Shown here: positions 1 to 14,090 of the stretch, piece after piece
Position numbering within the stretch: position 1 is the first letter of the stretch
Layout of the letters: each line of letters opens with the position of its first letter
Source of the DNA: Kappaphycus alvarezii
Taxonomy: Eukaryota > Rhodophyta > Florideophyceae > Gigartinales > Solieriaceae
Direction: 5' to 3'
Length of the DNA: 64,000 nucleotides
NCBI GenBank assembly: GCA_002205965.3
Contig: NADL03000501.1
Span: 1,674,001-1,738,000, forward strand
Program-made: the position numbers and the translations under genes
The notes under the pieces: generated by a model
What the model was told of the DNA's origin: nothing
The model's database searches: none
Seen by the model: only the letters and a program-made list of their open reading frames with translations

Positions 1-1224
1 AGGTTGACATCATGTATGCGTTTTTTAATGGTGTTTTAAAAGAGCATTTATGGGTCTGGTCACCACGTGGAATCCCAGAAATGCCTTACCGACAGTATAA
101 ACTTAAGAAGGCTTGCATGGTCTACGAAAAGCGCCCTTTGCATGGCACAACCGATTGTGCAGCGACTTGCAATCAATTGGGTTCGATGAGGTCCCAAGTG
201 CGTCCTGTGTGTTCATGCGACGTTGTGGATCAGATATTGCAATGGTGTTAGTATGTGTCGATGATCTTCTCATTCTAATGAGCACAAGGAATGAGTTGCA
301 ATCCGTCTCTGATGCTCTGGATAGAATGTATGAATTGAGAAAGTCAAGCAATGTAGACTGGTTTCTTGGAGTTCTATTAGCGTGGACAACTGACCAGGCA
401 GGAAGGGTTATTGGACTCTACTTGTCCCAGTCTGCATATATGGCTAATGTACTAACACTGTTTGGAATGACTGACTGCAATCCAGCGCCAACTCCAATGA
501 TACAGTCCTTCTTTGATGGCTTTCAGTCTGTGACGAAAAGGGATACTATAAATCCAAAAATATAGGAGCAGATGGTTGGATCTCTATATAAGTGGCACTG
601 CGCTCTCGTCCAGACATACTGGTTGCAATACTCATACTGGCAAGATATCAGCAAAATTCATGCGGGTACTTCCATACGGCTTTGAAACGCATTATGAGGT
701 ATTTGAAAGGCACTCAACACCTCGGATTGAAATATTGCAGAGGAAATCTAGATTTCTCGGTGCTCGTATATTCGGACTACGCTGCAGACACTGGGGATCG
801 TAAGTCCACGGAAGTTTACTTTGCAAAGATTGGAAAAGCTACAGTGCACTGGGGAGCGAAAAAAGAGACTTCAGTTGCTTCATCGACCTGTGAGGAAGAA
901 TATGTAGCAATGTCCATCGCTTGTCAAGAGATTCTTTGGATACGCCTAGTAATCGAGGAAATTGGCGAGCCAGCGAAAGAAACAGTGGTCTATCAGATAA
1001 CATGTCAGCTCTGAGCTGAGCTGAAGGTAGAAAACTACCACCACGTGCAAAGCATATCGATATTAGCTGGCACTTCATACGAGAGTTGGTTACAAAGGGA
1101 ACCATTAAATTGGAACATGTTCCGAGTATCGAAAATGATGCTGATCTCCTTACCAAGCCACTCAGCTTTAATTTGTTCAAGAATATAGTTAAACGTGACT
1201 TCCGAGTTCAGTAGAGGAGGAGCG
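1..1224 (+). mobile_element. Ty1/copia retrotransposon fossil, 3' end of pol (reverse transcriptase and RNase H)
   Basis: The plus strand carries recognisable pieces of a copia polyprotein in the expected order. First come reverse transcriptase segments (the KLKKA / GLRKAPFAWHNRL stretch, then the catalytic VCVDDLLI box near position 255), then the connection region, then RNase H (YSDYAADTGDRKST, then the EEEYVAMS helix near 890) and the closing HVPS..NDADLLTKPL motif near 1110-1160. The element runs off the left edge, so Gag, protease and integrase are not in view. A purine-rich tract at about 1213-1223 sits where the polypurine tract should lie. The frame is broken at several points, so this is an old, dead copy. 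The family call is firm; the boundaries are not. Confidence 0.88.
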
Positions 1225-1660
1225 TTAAATTACAGGGCGAGTCAATATGGGTCCGAGTGTATCCTGCGTCCTAATAGACAGTACACTGTATACTGTAAGC
1301 GTATTTAGTGACACGTCTGGCGGCTTGATTTGTAATCTTACAAGGCTTTAACAAGCAATGCCTATGAAATTCAGCTGCGGAGATGAACCCACATTACACT
1401 TGGACTGTAGCTGTGCAGTTACAAGTTTTTGGTCATTATACGTTCAGTACAGCTTGTACTGCCTCAGAGTACAGTATTGTGAGTTGATGATAACCTGTTA
1501 TAGAGATTCCGATCACAGTTTCCACATGGAAGGAATGTTCATTAATTCACATTCAAAGGCTGGTGTGGAGCGAGCTGTTGTGCTTTAGGCGCATTGCTGC
1601 GACGGAAGTTGGAGCAAGTATTTCAGAACTACAATGACAGCTGTAGCTTAAATCTATAGA
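1225..1660 (+). repeat. possible 3' LTR region of the copia fossil; no gene
   Basis: This stretch directly follows the purine-rich tract at the end of the copia pol and begins with a TTAAATTACA-like sequence, the usual place for a 3' LTR. It has no convincing reading frame. I cannot see the second LTR because the element starts outside the window, so neither the extent nor the LTR nature can be confirmed here. Confidence 0.35.
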
Positions 1661-1673
1661 TCAGTTAGTAGGG

Positions 1674-2264
1674 CTAGCCAAAACTCTGGAGACTATTTAG
1701 GAGAAGATCACTGGCCTTGAAGAGTAAAGAAAAGACACCTCGACCTAAAGAATACGTCAAAACCCCCACCGCATCCGAACTAAGCACTTTGCAGAAGTCC
1801 AGAATGCCTCGAATACGATCCATGCCCCCAACTATGACCGTCGGGAAATCGATCTGTCTTCTCGCAAAATCGGGTATTGTCAGTGAATTCTCATCAAACA
1901 TACAGTATCTCGACGCATCCTTCTCCTTTCTATCGAAACCATACCACTTACCCTCAGTGAATTCGTACTGGTCAGAGCTCAATCCATCGCTGAACGTCAT
2001 TGCATCTATCGCCCACTCATCAAGATCCCTTTCATCATCCTCCACTTCAATCCCATCTGCCTCACCCTTGGGTTCCTCTGTAGCGTACTTTTCTTTCGCT
2101 ATTGAGTGGTACACGCTCACAACATCCTAAACGTCGCTCCCGAACACATCCTCGAGCACTGATGGTGGCACTGTTAACCTTGAAGATTCAAGACTCCCAA
2201 TGAACACCTTACCCTGCTTAACTGTTGGCTTTCTCCCTTCTTCGCGATTAGGCGTCATGATTGA
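1674..2264 (-). pseudogene. unrecognised broken minus-strand coding sequence
   Basis: Reading leftward from about 2264, the minus strand gives a methionine-led segment with a basic N-terminus (MTPNREEGRKPTVKQGK), then a longer segment with an acidic stretch (IEVEDDERDLDEWAID) and a mixed hydrophobic tail. Composition and codon use look like real coding sequence, but the frame is interrupted, so it is no longer a simple gene. I recognise no family. It lies between a copia fossil and a possible solo LTR and could be either a host pseudogene or part of a retroelement. No function is proposed. Confidence 0.4.
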
Positions 2265-2548
2265 CGATTCTCGAGGAGCTTCCTCGCACGGGTCTCTAAG
2301 ATAAGCGGGAGATAAGTGTCGCCCGTGAGTTAATTTCTGCCGCTAGGAGATGACAGGAGATTCCATGCTAGTTTTTCCCGTCGAGAATGGTATGGAAGTC
2401 GCCAACCCTTCTCCATTTCACAGACCACTTTTATTTTACCCATTATTGTGTGCTGTGTCGTTTGTCAGCCGCCGGGCAGCCGCCGTCATCAAGCGTTTAG
2501 GTTTGGTGGGAGGTGCATACGTTTGCACGTGTGCACGTGTGCACGCGT

Positions 2549-2590
2549 GGCTGAATTGGTGGAATTGATTCGCCACCAGGGTTCGATCTC
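2549..2590 (+). other. RNA polymerase III A-box and B-box-like motifs (tRNA/SINE-like)
   Basis: The bases TGGCTGAATTGG fit the A-box consensus TRGCNNARYNGG exactly, and GGTTCGATCTC about 30 bases downstream is close to the B-box GGTTCGANYCY. The distance is short for an ordinary tRNA and I cannot fold a full cloverleaf. The best readings are a decayed tRNA, a SINE head, or chance. The upstream alternation of GCACGTGT may belong to the same repeat. Confidence 0.25.
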
Positions 2591-2649
2591 GCGATCGTTA
2601 GCCTTGATTGCAATGGGCCAACACAATGAACTGCGCTGACTCTCGTGAT

Positions 2650-3001
2650 GTGATTCAAATGTAATACTCTCGCGATATATATATGAATCACCGCGCACTA
2701 TGCTCGCAGTACTCGAGCGCAAGTTGCTCGCACGCAAGTTGAACAACTAAGCGGAGTGTCGTGCTACGGTCGAGAGGCCGTTATATTGTCACTGTAAGAA
2801 TATTTTCAATACGGTGTTATGCGGTATATCTACCGTGCGCCGCCCCACGACGCTCTCCCACCACCGCAAGAAGCAAGGTAGAGAATTTTGAACAGCGTCG
2901 ACGCACCGTTCCGCTGTCTCACCGCGGTGTTAAGTCCCGGCCCTTCTCAATAAAAGAATCGTTTACCCTACCTATTCCTATTACACTTCGCCTACCTACA
3001 T
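2650..3001 (+). repeat. possible solo LTR
   Basis: The segment has an LTR-like layout: a TATA run (ATATATATATG near 2676), about 270 bases of leader, an AATAAA signal near 2949, and an end in CA immediately followed by TGGTGCTGATAAC, which resembles a tRNA primer-binding site. No second copy or target duplication is visible, and no retroelement coding follows on its right. It could be a solo LTR or the left edge of an eroded element. Confidence 0.3.
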
Positions 3002-3009
3002 GGTGCTGA

Positions 3010-6000
3010 TAACTGCCCCTGGTCGCACAAAGGTACAGTAGTGAGGTCTCTAAGCAGTAAACAAGACACTAGGGCCAGTCCAGAACCTAATTACGGCTGT
3101 GTGAGTCGGACAGTAATGTCTTGCGGACGCTTTTTCACAGAATATGAAAAATGGAAAATACTGGCTTTTCACCTTCACTGCGTCCCTCTCTGCGAAATCG
3201 AAGGACGTCTCGACCGTGCTCATCATGTCTATAATTATTTTTAAAAAGATGAGAAACTTTATGGATCAAAGTAAAGGACAGGGAGGCCTATAAAGACCAA
3301 TTACTTATCTTGACGCTGTTTCATTGGTGAAAAAGCAAGCTCTTGCAGGTGTCCGGCCATTTCGCTCGTGTAGTACTATCTGATTATACTGTAGCGAAGA
3401 TATTATTCTACAAGGCATTAACCGCGAAGCCTGCCGGCACTAAGATCCAATCTCCGTATACATGCAAGGAACATATTTCGTTTTCGGTTTTGGCTCTACA
3501 CCTTAGTGACATAAAACGAGTTGATTCGCCGATTTGTGAATACTTCTTTGTTCATCTCCCTAACTTCCTCTGCTATTGCCAAGTACTAAGCAACATCAAG
3601 GAGGATAAAGTTGGTACCCTTCAATCTGACGCTCCTCAAAGTTCATGAAGTCAATGCCCGTCCTCGTAGGCAACCCAAAAAATAACCTATCAACCCGATG
3701 ACGCGGTAAACATTCGAATTTCTTCTCGATGCAGCGTCGGAGCCATCAAAGAAACGAATGAGGGAGCGTTGTTATATTTGGAGAATAAAATGGAATGAAT
3801 TTTACAGTACAGTTTGAAATTTTGGTGAGAGATAACATGAATATCAACCGCTAAAAATTGACTGTAGATACATTGAAACTTTCAAGTGTAGAAATGGTTT
3901 TTTTCGTGCATATTAAGTTTGAAAAACTCTCAATTACAGTGAATAAACCCCGTCCTTTTCGTTACTTTTCAGAAAAACCATCCAATGATTATAGTATGTT
4001 CTCAGACTTTTATTGTGTGAGGGTTGCATTCATAAACAGCTTCTCAATCTGAAATACACTCCTTTAATTTCAATTACCATATAGTTGAGCATTTAGTCCC
4101 TCGCAATCCTCAATAGCTTAAAATGATTTTTACCATAGCGCCTCTAATAATCGTTACACATAGAAGCTCATGATATAATCGAAACTAGTTTTATGAGACA
4201 AAATGTACTGTTGTACAGGTATGAGTGGGGAAAGTTTACAAAGAACTCATGATACGTAGAATACCCCACTTGCAAAAAACCACTTAAGCGACGTATTCCA
4301 TGACTTGATGAGTATTTTGGTACGATCAAAGACGACACAAAAAGATATTTGTAAGGATGTATATATTTTTAACTCTCTTATGATATAAATATTCTTCTCT
4401 ACCTGAGATAAGAAACCGACATTAACTTATTGTTCAGAAGAATGTGTGCTTGAGCTTCCTACAAGGTCCAGATAACCAAGTATGCAACAAATCAGTTTCA
4501 TTTTCGATATTAGAATGACGCGAAAAACGGATGTTCGCCGTTATTTCAATGGCTGTATTTCTCAAATGGCCTTGGTGTATCTAAACGAATGTGAAAATAA
4601 ATAAACCATCAAAAACTGCCGAAATTACTGTAAAAACTACTGAAAATTGTTTCAAAACCATTTGATGCGCGGTTTTGAGAGTCAACATGCATTTTTCGTG
4701 AGGAACAAAATATTTCAAAATAGAAGCTATTTTGCCCTCAATATCCAATCTTATATCATTCGAAAGGGGAGATGAAAAAGAAACCAATATTTACACTCAT
4801 AGCGAGTGCGAATGAATACAATTACAAGAAATGGATACTTAATTTCATAAACAGTCAATGAAACATTGTACGATAGTGCAAGTTGTGCAATGGTGAAAAC
4901 ATCGTAAAAAGAATCTTTTTCGGGCAATTCAACGTCCTCCGTCAAAATATCTGTCAGTGCGAAACGTAACGGAACAGTCATGCCCTTCGCGCAAGTTATG
5001 AATATCGAACTACACTCGACTTCTGGTCCCCATCTTCCCGTTCCCCGGGTCCCCTGCTTCTTGAAGCAACAACTCGCCTTTTTTTCGAGATGAAACCAAC
5101 TTAAGTCCCTTTACATGCGAAAATGGATCAATCAGATGTACAATTTGCGCAACGAAAGCGAGAGATAGCTACTACTACTGACTATGAACTTCAAGGAGAT
5201 GAATATAAGCGTGGTAACAATTTGATAGTAGAACAAAACGGAGACTCTGAAAGTTTACGGTAACTATTTACGGGGTTAGGAATTAATATACCAGCTTCAA
5301 GAATATAGGTAAAGCTTACGGACTCTCCCGGTGCTAATCTTTTGTTGAAGAATATGGATGGAGAAGAGTCGAAATTGTACTCTTCTAAATTCTCCGACTC
5401 TGAAGATTACCTTGCGTCGAGAATTTATATCCTGTTGATCTTAAACGTACCAACTATCAAAATCAGCGTGATATTAGTTCTCTCAAAATTCTCCCAAGCA
5501 CAGGTGCTTTCGATACTATGCGTTTCGATGAAGCGAAATTCGTTTAATCCGTTTCTCGAAACGATGGAACTGACCTGGATAAAGATGTGAAACCTTTCAT
5601 GTAGGAGAGGAACGTAGCGTTTGATCCCATATCGACAATTATTTTTGGTAAAGCAGGAACTGGCCAGGATTGAATTTTACATTCATGTAAAGGAGATAAC
5701 GTCCCTCGAAAATTGAGCCGATGCAAAAACGAAAAAGTTGAGTTCTGATTACGCTTCATATTTTCATGGAAACGCAGCTCTTGTAATGGGGGAAAAAGCG
5801 AATAAACTGAATTGAATGGGGTATATTTTAGTGACATTCACTCGAGAGAAGCGAGGTACTGTATGACATCTATAAAAAATAATTCCATTAATATAATACT
5901 TTAGCATTGGAGATATGAACATTTTTGAAGACGTGCATAGCACTGACTGCGCGAGAATAAAACGGAAAGCTCCGGTTGAAACTGTGTTTTTTAGCTTGAT

Positions 6001-9000
6001 GAAGGATTTTGTAGCAGATCTGTTCACATTTTTGAAGCAAATCGTTCCTGTGGAACTGTTAATTACACAAAGAACAAATATTGGATGTGTTTCGCACATT
6101 TTGAAGGCAGTGTTTTAGAAGAAGCATATCAATAACGATGTTAACGGGTCGTATAGTACAGTCTTTGCACTATACGGGAGTTACGGGATAGCTACGAGGT
6201 GGTGCTTCAATTTAATCGTCACGAATGCTTTGCTCCTTTTCCCTTTTTAAATAATCTAAAAATATTCATTCCGTAACATCGTGGGGATGCTGTTCAGTTA
6301 CTTCATTGTATGAGGTATTTTCTCATTCCTTACTTTGCTTATCTACACAGGATAAGTATCCAAAAAATTATATTCAAACTGAATTTGAAGTCATCGTCGC
6401 AAAGAGGCTACTGCATGATGCCAAATTGAAGCATGAGATGATACGATATCTAGAGAAGACCACTTACTTTTTCGGCAAAAAGGTATTAGAATTCACTGAA
6501 TGGTTCTGAATGCTTGTACGACAACTTTGAAATGCAAAGAACATGTATAAAGGACCAGGTAATTCCAAGCTATTTCACTATCAAGACGTCCAAAATTACT
6601 CGAAACAAGACGTTAAATCTGTCGCCTCTCTAATAGAGGTGGTTTTGTTGCGATTGAAAGTTTGTTTACTCTAAACTACTAAAATCAGTTTGCTTTCCGA
6701 TAATGCGGGGTGCTGCGGAATTTTTCCCTTCCGTTGATCATTCCCTCCGTATTTCGGTTGCAAAAGCCCACATTGTTAATTTTCTCCTCACCGAGGCGCA
6801 AGATGGGAGGTGCTTCGGTGACGCTCATTTCGTTTTTGCAACGCATCACGTGAGGGAATTTTTTTTGCCAAGGGAATGTAATTTACTACTGTTTCATCCC
6901 TTGTAGATAATATACGTGTAGGAATGGACTGTAAAATTACTCAACAGAACCTATACGTAGCCCGCAATCCGCACTATTTCCGCCTACCTTCACCCCAATC
7001 GCCCTTCCTACACCTTCTAAAACTCTACTCAAACTACTCACTCTTCTTCGAAAGCCCCACTACGTGACAATTTAATGAAAAATTCTACTGAATGCACGCC
7101 CTGGCTACAGTATTGTTGTTTCTCCTTTCTTGTTAAATGGTTCCGTTAACAGATAATCCCCACGAACCTTCACAGAAGGAAAGGAATGGATTGTTAGGGA
7201 TGTTGGACTACCGCTGTTTTTTGGCAACTGTGTCGCATGCACGGGGTCAGTGTCCAGATCTGTCGGAGTATCTGGAGAAAGGAGCGAGTCAGAGTGTGCG
7301 GGTGGCTATTTCATTCCCTTCATTCTTTAAATACATAGTCTACTCGAAGGGAGGCAGCCTTTCAGAAAATTTAGATGCAATAATACGCACTGCTTTCAGT
7401 CTATGCCGCTTTTTTGTGGTAGTGGGTTTTGATTCTGCTCCTGTTTATCACAGAGCACCTTTTGTTTGTCCCTAAGCTTATTTTCACTGTTTGGTCGTGA
7501 GCAGCGTCTTCGGCACGGAGCGGATACATCTATACACTAACATTTGTCAATTCTGCGCGGAACTGAAACACTAAATCATACCAGTCCTCTTTCCATCTCC
7601 AAAACAACTTCAGCCCATGGATCCAGTTATCCACTATGAGACAATCTGATGATTTTTCTACTAGCGGCTTCCTCCTCAGTAGTCGATCTCCCATTATTGT
7701 CTTTCTTTTTGGGATGAATGCACGCAAAAACTCGCTCGCCCACTAGTGCCCCTTCTCGACGAGAGATCCCGCAATGTTTCGGGTACTAACGAGAAAAGTA
7801 CCCGGTACTAGAAGTAGCCAGATACTCTCCATCCTTCTCTCAAACTTTAATGTAAAAAAGAGTTTTTCTCTGAAAATTTTCGAGGTCTATCACACTACTG
7901 TGGTAATATACTGTGGATTTAACAATTTCATGGCTGAGCACGCTATTTTCAACTTTGAGTAAGTACAGATTGTGCTCTCTGGAATAGTACAGCTTCCATT
8001 CTTGAATGTTGCGTAAAGTTCGATTGTTTTTCTGAAAAGTTACACCTCTGAAATGCCGAGCGGATAGATAGTGTCCAAACTTCACGTTTCGGTAGTCAAG
8101 TCTCCAAACGTGTAGCTGGTCTCATTACTCTGGTTTACCTCAATGCTAAAAGGCCTGAGAGGGATCTACCACTTTGGAGAGTAGGAAAAGATGCTGGTCT
8201 AGAACACGTCTTTTTTCCATTATAGCGGGTATGATGTATCCTTTTCACTCTACTGAAGCGTAGTAGAGTGATATATTACCAATTTAAAGTGCGCTGAATT
8301 TTCACGAACCCTTCGGAATGAGTGCCACTTGCTGCAAATGTTACATCCTTCGAGATCCAAACGGGTAAGATCTGTACCGAGTAGCTACGAGCTTTACGTG
8401 ATAACGGGACCTCATGCGACCGTAGTTGGTTTGTTTGAGATAAAATTCAGAATAAGATTCCATCTGGTCTGATCGATGATGTTCCATTTTTTATACCCAT
8501 AAGTAAAAACCTTTTTCAGTTGTAGATATTGTTACAAACATTGCGTTTATCATCTTTAGTGGTGACTAGTGTTGTTTGTTTCCATATAAAGAGGACCTAT
8601 CGGGGATCATGGAGCGTTAAATTTCGCTTGCCCAGTTTGCAGCATCCTTTTAACGACAATGATTTTTGGGAGGTATTTTTTTGACTTTATTCGATTCCCT
8701 CTACGGAAGTTTAAGTAAATGGGATGAAAAGACAAAGTAGACATTTACTAGAGCGATGAATTCTCCACATCTCTATCCTAATTCCGGGAATAACTTTTCA
8801 GTGTTATCTGCGAGGTTCGTCCATAATTTCTCGCAGCCTATATAGACGACTACTGGAACCGTTTCCTTGGGGACGTTGAATTTTACTTTTTACACGCTTC
8901 CAAAACTGCGAGATGAGATATCGAGGGCAATTAGCACGGAATCTTCTGTGAAAGTTGCGCGCTCTAGTCCCCTCAAGCTTTGGAAAGGAATGATATTCGT

Positions 9001-9360
9001 ATTCAAGTTCCTGAGAGCGGTTCTGGTAATGTAGCGGATCTGGCTGTGATTAGTCTCGAGGTTTTGAAAGGAGTATCTGGAATATAGGCGAATTAATTCC
9101 GCGTCGGGGCCAAGTCAAATAAATCAAAATGTTGCAAAGGGTGCCTGGTATTTTTTGGCGTAGGATCAAAATAGATTAAAGTCGCTTATAATGATTCCTT
9201 TGGAACGAGAGGCTGGCGTAAAAGGAGTAATGTAGGCTATCACAATTATTTCGTCATCCGAATTGAGCGATTAAAATTCTTCGGCGTTCAGTGCACTTGA
9301 TAGTTCCGGATTTGAGATGGTGTTGAGGTCGTCTGTAACCTACAGTTTGGAAACGAAACT
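3010..9360. other. AT-rich, gene-poor stretch
   Basis: No reading frame over about 110 codons and no domain I recognise. Short plus-strand frames (5915-6118, 6703-6906, 7137-7475) and minus-strand frames (4581-4981, 7530-7727) have unremarkable composition and no motifs. Base composition is more AT-rich than the 23-38 kb region. It may be old decayed repeat DNA, but I see no terminal repeats or RNA genes. Confidence 0.5.
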
Positions 9361-12300
9361 GCGTTAGATGAGAATTATTTGGGTGTTAGTTCGGTTTAAA
9401 TCGATTCCTTTCAAGCGCTTAGGTTCGTTTGTGCCGATCGGTGGGGGACTCGTTAAGAAAGCTCTTCGTCTTCCAAAATAATCGATCCAGGGATGTAAGT
9501 GGTTGAATTGTCGGCAAAAAGTTGCATAGCGGCATGCTAGGTTGGACAGATCAGGAGTGAATGGCCATAGGGGCACTGCTTGTAGTCTAGTAAATTTGAC
9601 CATATCCAGGAAATGATTGTTCCATTCCAGTAGCTACCTGCTTCAACCTCCCCCTACATTTGGACCTTTTCTCTCCACAAGAATCCGCGTTTGCTCGGGC
9701 CCCGTTCGAGAAATTCCGGTAGTGGTATAAAGAAGATACGAGCTTTTGTTGAGTTGCTTTGAAAGTACGTCGTGGTGATTTCTCTCACGATGTAATTAAA
9801 CTAAATCGCCTTGAGATTTAAGGTTCGTATCATAGGTGTGGACCAGAGTCAATGGGACTCAAAAAATACTTTAAGTGAAGTTCGGAGCGTTGCAATTGAC
9901 TTAGTAACGGAGAGCTCATAGGTCAGTTGTACAGTCAAGGCGTGCTATGAATCAAATTGGTTGTGATTCCTGGAGATTCATTTTGACTATCAGGTTCCAA
10001 TTAACCCGTTGAATCTCACTTAATTAATAAATGTTTATTTGTGGCACTGAGGTAACTTTGCTTTGGTCCATGAATTCGACATGGTCCTGTTTGGCTTTTT
10101 GCGAACGCCTTCTGTTGATCCGGAAGTAGAGTAGAAACATTTTTAATACTTTTAGATCATTACAGAAGCAAGTTCTGGTGGTCTTTGTATTCGAAGAAAA
10201 TTGAAATCGGAATGTGATCTACTTTTGTTGCGTTGACAAAGCTGCCAGGTGATTGAACTTGATAAAGGACAACTTTTTCGTCCTCGTTCGACAGCACAGT
10301 GTATCCGATCTTATTTGAGAGGATAATATAAAGATATTACTTTTCTGCGTGGCATTGTTCATTGCGACTTATGAATCTGTTTGAAATGTTAATTACACCG
10401 AAAACAATTTCAAGCATTTGTTTTGCTTACCTTTATGGTCTCTTCTGACGGTTCATGATCAAATATTTCTGCTGGGAGGACTTTATATCTAAAAGAAGTC
10501 TGAGGCTATTTTTTGGAGCCGTATACTACTTCTCCCTCTTGTTCAAGATGACTTTTTTTGTATATGGATGCGAAGATACCTCAACACTATTTTGACGTTA
10601 AGATTGGAACCAGACATGCTTTTCAGCGGATGAACGGCGCCGGTTGAAGAAGTGGCGACATTGGGTATTGAGAATATAGCGAATGAATACATCGGACCTT
10701 AATGTCCCGTTATGAGCTCGATCCATCTAAAAAAGCCCTATTCGATGCCTACGGTTAATTTTGGCTTGAAATTCACGGAGCATGCGAGTAATTATCCCTA
10801 ATAGGGGCATATGGTGCAAAAACACAGTACTTTTGTTGTCTAAGATCCAGCCCACCTGTACTTCGGCCATGAGATGTTCGTGTGCTGCACTTTGCTCGAA
10901 TCCGGTGTTTTAAATAAGCTTTTCTATCGCCCTTTTTAGGAAACGTTGTGGTCTTTCGTTTGACCCCAGAGAGCTTAGTAGATCTGCAATAATCGGTCAG
11001 AGTTGAGAATCTAATGTGGGAAGATTTATAGTCATAATTTTTTTATAAAATTGGTTCGTATGTCTACAATTTTGACTTTTGGTACATCAAAGTTGGATAT
11101 TTACCAGGATAAGTACGATAATAATGCTATTTGTTCGGGGGAGTCGCATATTTATCGCTTAATCTAAGATCTTTACGAACTTATCGAAAAAATCTTGGAC
11201 GCTGTGTGACGTATTTTCTGAGTAGAAAGAAACATTATGTGCTGTGAGTGGAGTAGGTAATATTTTGAGCGATGAAATCCTGCCGTTTGGAAAAACGTTT
11301 GGCACTCGTCCTTTTTTCCCATATCATCGCTTTGGGGCAGGCGAGTGGTTTTCGACATTCTGCTTGTTGATGTAAAAGTTGAGAGGATACCCTTCGGTTG
11401 TCTGTTGAAGTGCTCTATGGAGAATTGAAATATTCTATGAGGATAGCTTGGGGCCCATGAGTCTTTTTCCTAATGCTTGCTGGAGGTGAGGAAGGAAGAT
11501 TGTTGCGGTATCTATGGCGTAGAATAGAAACTTTTGACTGACCATCGTTTAATTTTTACTGATTTTTGTCATAGGCTGTTCTAGTGAAATTATTTACCTG
11601 TATCTGATTGATTGGCTAAATATTCATCCAAGCATGAGCTTTGGCGACATGAGAGTGGGTATTATTCCATTTTTCTCTTTAAGTTCACCTCTGCGTGGGT
11701 CATCGCGGAGAAAAATGTCTGATTAGTGTTATTTCAGAATATAAATCCCGAACAGGGACGAAATAGGGGTCTGAAAAAGAACTAATAAGACTAAAATTGA
11801 CATGTGATGTTTTTCAAGATATCAGGTGAAATAAGAGCCAATACACATCTAAACGTTCACATGAGAAGTGAATGATTAGAGTTATTTTGGCTTACATCAA
11901 AATTTCTCGGGTTCTGTGAGCTTAAATACGAGTTAATTTGTGTGGAGGGCGCTGATAATGGTAAATCCAAATTCAAATGGCTCTGCACATGCTGTTAAGG
12001 TTTCGAAGCGGACTTAATGCCAGTCAACCTTCCGTAATATACATATAGCACAAGTCTTGGAGATATCGGAGATCCAAAATTGAATGGCTTATAACGTGTT
12101 CCACGAGATATATGTCCATTTCCTGAATATTATCTTGGAGAAATACGAATGAAAATCTGGATCCCATTGTACAGCGTAAGCTTTATATAAATTTATGTTA
12201 ATTTAAAAGTATCTTGCGCTGTTTTTCTATGATTTTGACTTTTCCCATTACCTCTAGAAAGGAGCACATCAAATCGTGGAATTGATTGTCCTTTGGATTC

Positions 12301-14090
12301 TTTGTGTGGATTCCTTGGACTTGCGCGTCTAATAATGGGATTATTTCGTCCTTTGTCTTGACGAATTACTTGTGCAAAGTTTACAGGATCAAGTGAGCGC
12401 ATTTTCTTGTAGCGCCGTAGTCAATGGGCTCATTTCTGCTTCTCAGAAAAGAAACTCATGATATTTCTTGGCATCTGATATCCGTATTGTATGGTCCGTG
12501 TCTTACGAAAAGCTGGAAGAAGCGGGCTGAAACCACCTGGGCGTCTGATTATTGGCGTATATCGATAGCAATACATACTCGCTCTGGAATGTAGGGGGGA
12601 GGTAGCTTCTTAGCAAAGAATACAGGAACTAGAGTAGCGGAAAGATTGATGCTGATCCTATCCTCTTGTTGTAAATTCTAGTATGATATTTCAGAGGTCA
12701 GAGGGCTATTAATTAGCTGTAATATACCCATCTTCTAAACTCAACGATACAGTTTTCAAGATTTCTGCAACTACAGCCTGCTTTTAACAGGTTTTATGCT
12801 TTTTAAACAGGTTTTCGCACCATTTTTCTCGTCGCAAAATCTCTGGAAGGCGGTTAAGTGCCATTTTGAGTACATACGTAATTTCCGGAAGTTCGAGATG
12901 GTTTGCATTGACGTTTTCAATGTATTGCGATGATGCTCCATTAAAAATGCTACAAATTGCTCTGCAGGGTGAAAAAAAGATGCAATTGCAACGAGTTGTA
13001 TTAAAGGCTTGTTTTTCTGGCTCGTAGAGTAGGAGTTTGGCTATTTTCGTTAGGAAAACATCTGGTTTAGTAGTAAATTTTTGCGGCCGCGAGGTGTGAT
13101 TTCCTGTTTAAATCTCAGAACAGAAAAGAGACGCTGAAAATCTGAAGAGATATACAAAGCCTTCCTTTGGTCCATAATTGGCTGAACTTGGTGTAAGAAA
13201 GGCTCTATTTGCTCAAAAATAATGCCGTCAGGAATGTCCAATATACAATTTATAATCTGGATGCTTTTAGAGAGTTCCAGTTTATGTTTTGAGTACATAT
13301 AGGTTCTGTATTTTTTATATTCTACAGAGCTGGATAGATCCGATGTTTGCCGATCTGAACCTGCGAGTGAGTGTAAACCTTCACAGGGAAGTTTTACATT
13401 GTTCAATTTATCGATATAATGAGTTTATGGGCTATGGGCCTTGTGAAAGCCTGAAAAGGCACGAAGAATCCTAACCAGATAAGATTCCGAAAACTGATCG
13501 AGTCCTGGTATTTTTCAAGGGTTCATGAACCACTGAAAATATTCGGATATCTACTTTCTGCTTTTGAACGATCTGAAATCTTCATTGAGGGAATTAAAAA
13601 ATCCGGAATCGGATTTGGGTTCTGGAGTGAGATTTTTGTGAAATTCTTGAGGTCTAAGTTATTATTTCCGTGCCTTCTGTCCTCATAAATTCAAAATGGA
13701 GAACATATCTTCGTATGGGTGAGGTCTATATATTCTCGATGAGTTTTGTTTTGGCAGGATTAGGTGTTTTATTTCGATCTTGTTGTAGAAGAACTGATAG
13801 ATTCACACACTAATGGATACATTGAATGAATGCATGATCACCTTTTAAAAATTTATTTGGGATATCTTACATGCACTGAAGAGTCATTACAGAATTAGGC
13901 GCAGGACGCTAGACTTGGGTGTGGAAAGACACACTGACTCTACTACAAGAGACGAAGGGGTAAATGGTCTACGGGAAAGAGAAATTAAATTCCATAGGGG
14001 AAAAGCTCTCCCTTGACAACCAAAATACAAAGTGCAGTGTTGGTGGATCTTTTTACATCCCTGTCTTGTGGCTGGTTCCATAATTTGGGC
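9360..14090 (-). other. faint minus-strand coding ghost, family unknown
   Basis: Several minus-strand frames follow one another (14081-13887, 13406-13050, about 13050-12740, 12402-12193, 11358-11173, 9603-9364) with protein-like composition, whereas the plus strand is nearly closed over the same 4.7 kb. The longest (13406-13050) begins MNNVKLPCEGLHSLAG. Same-strand clustering suggests one long decayed element or gene read leftward, but no reverse transcriptase, integrase, transposase or capsid motif is recognisable to me. The region is heavily eroded. Confidence 0.3.
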
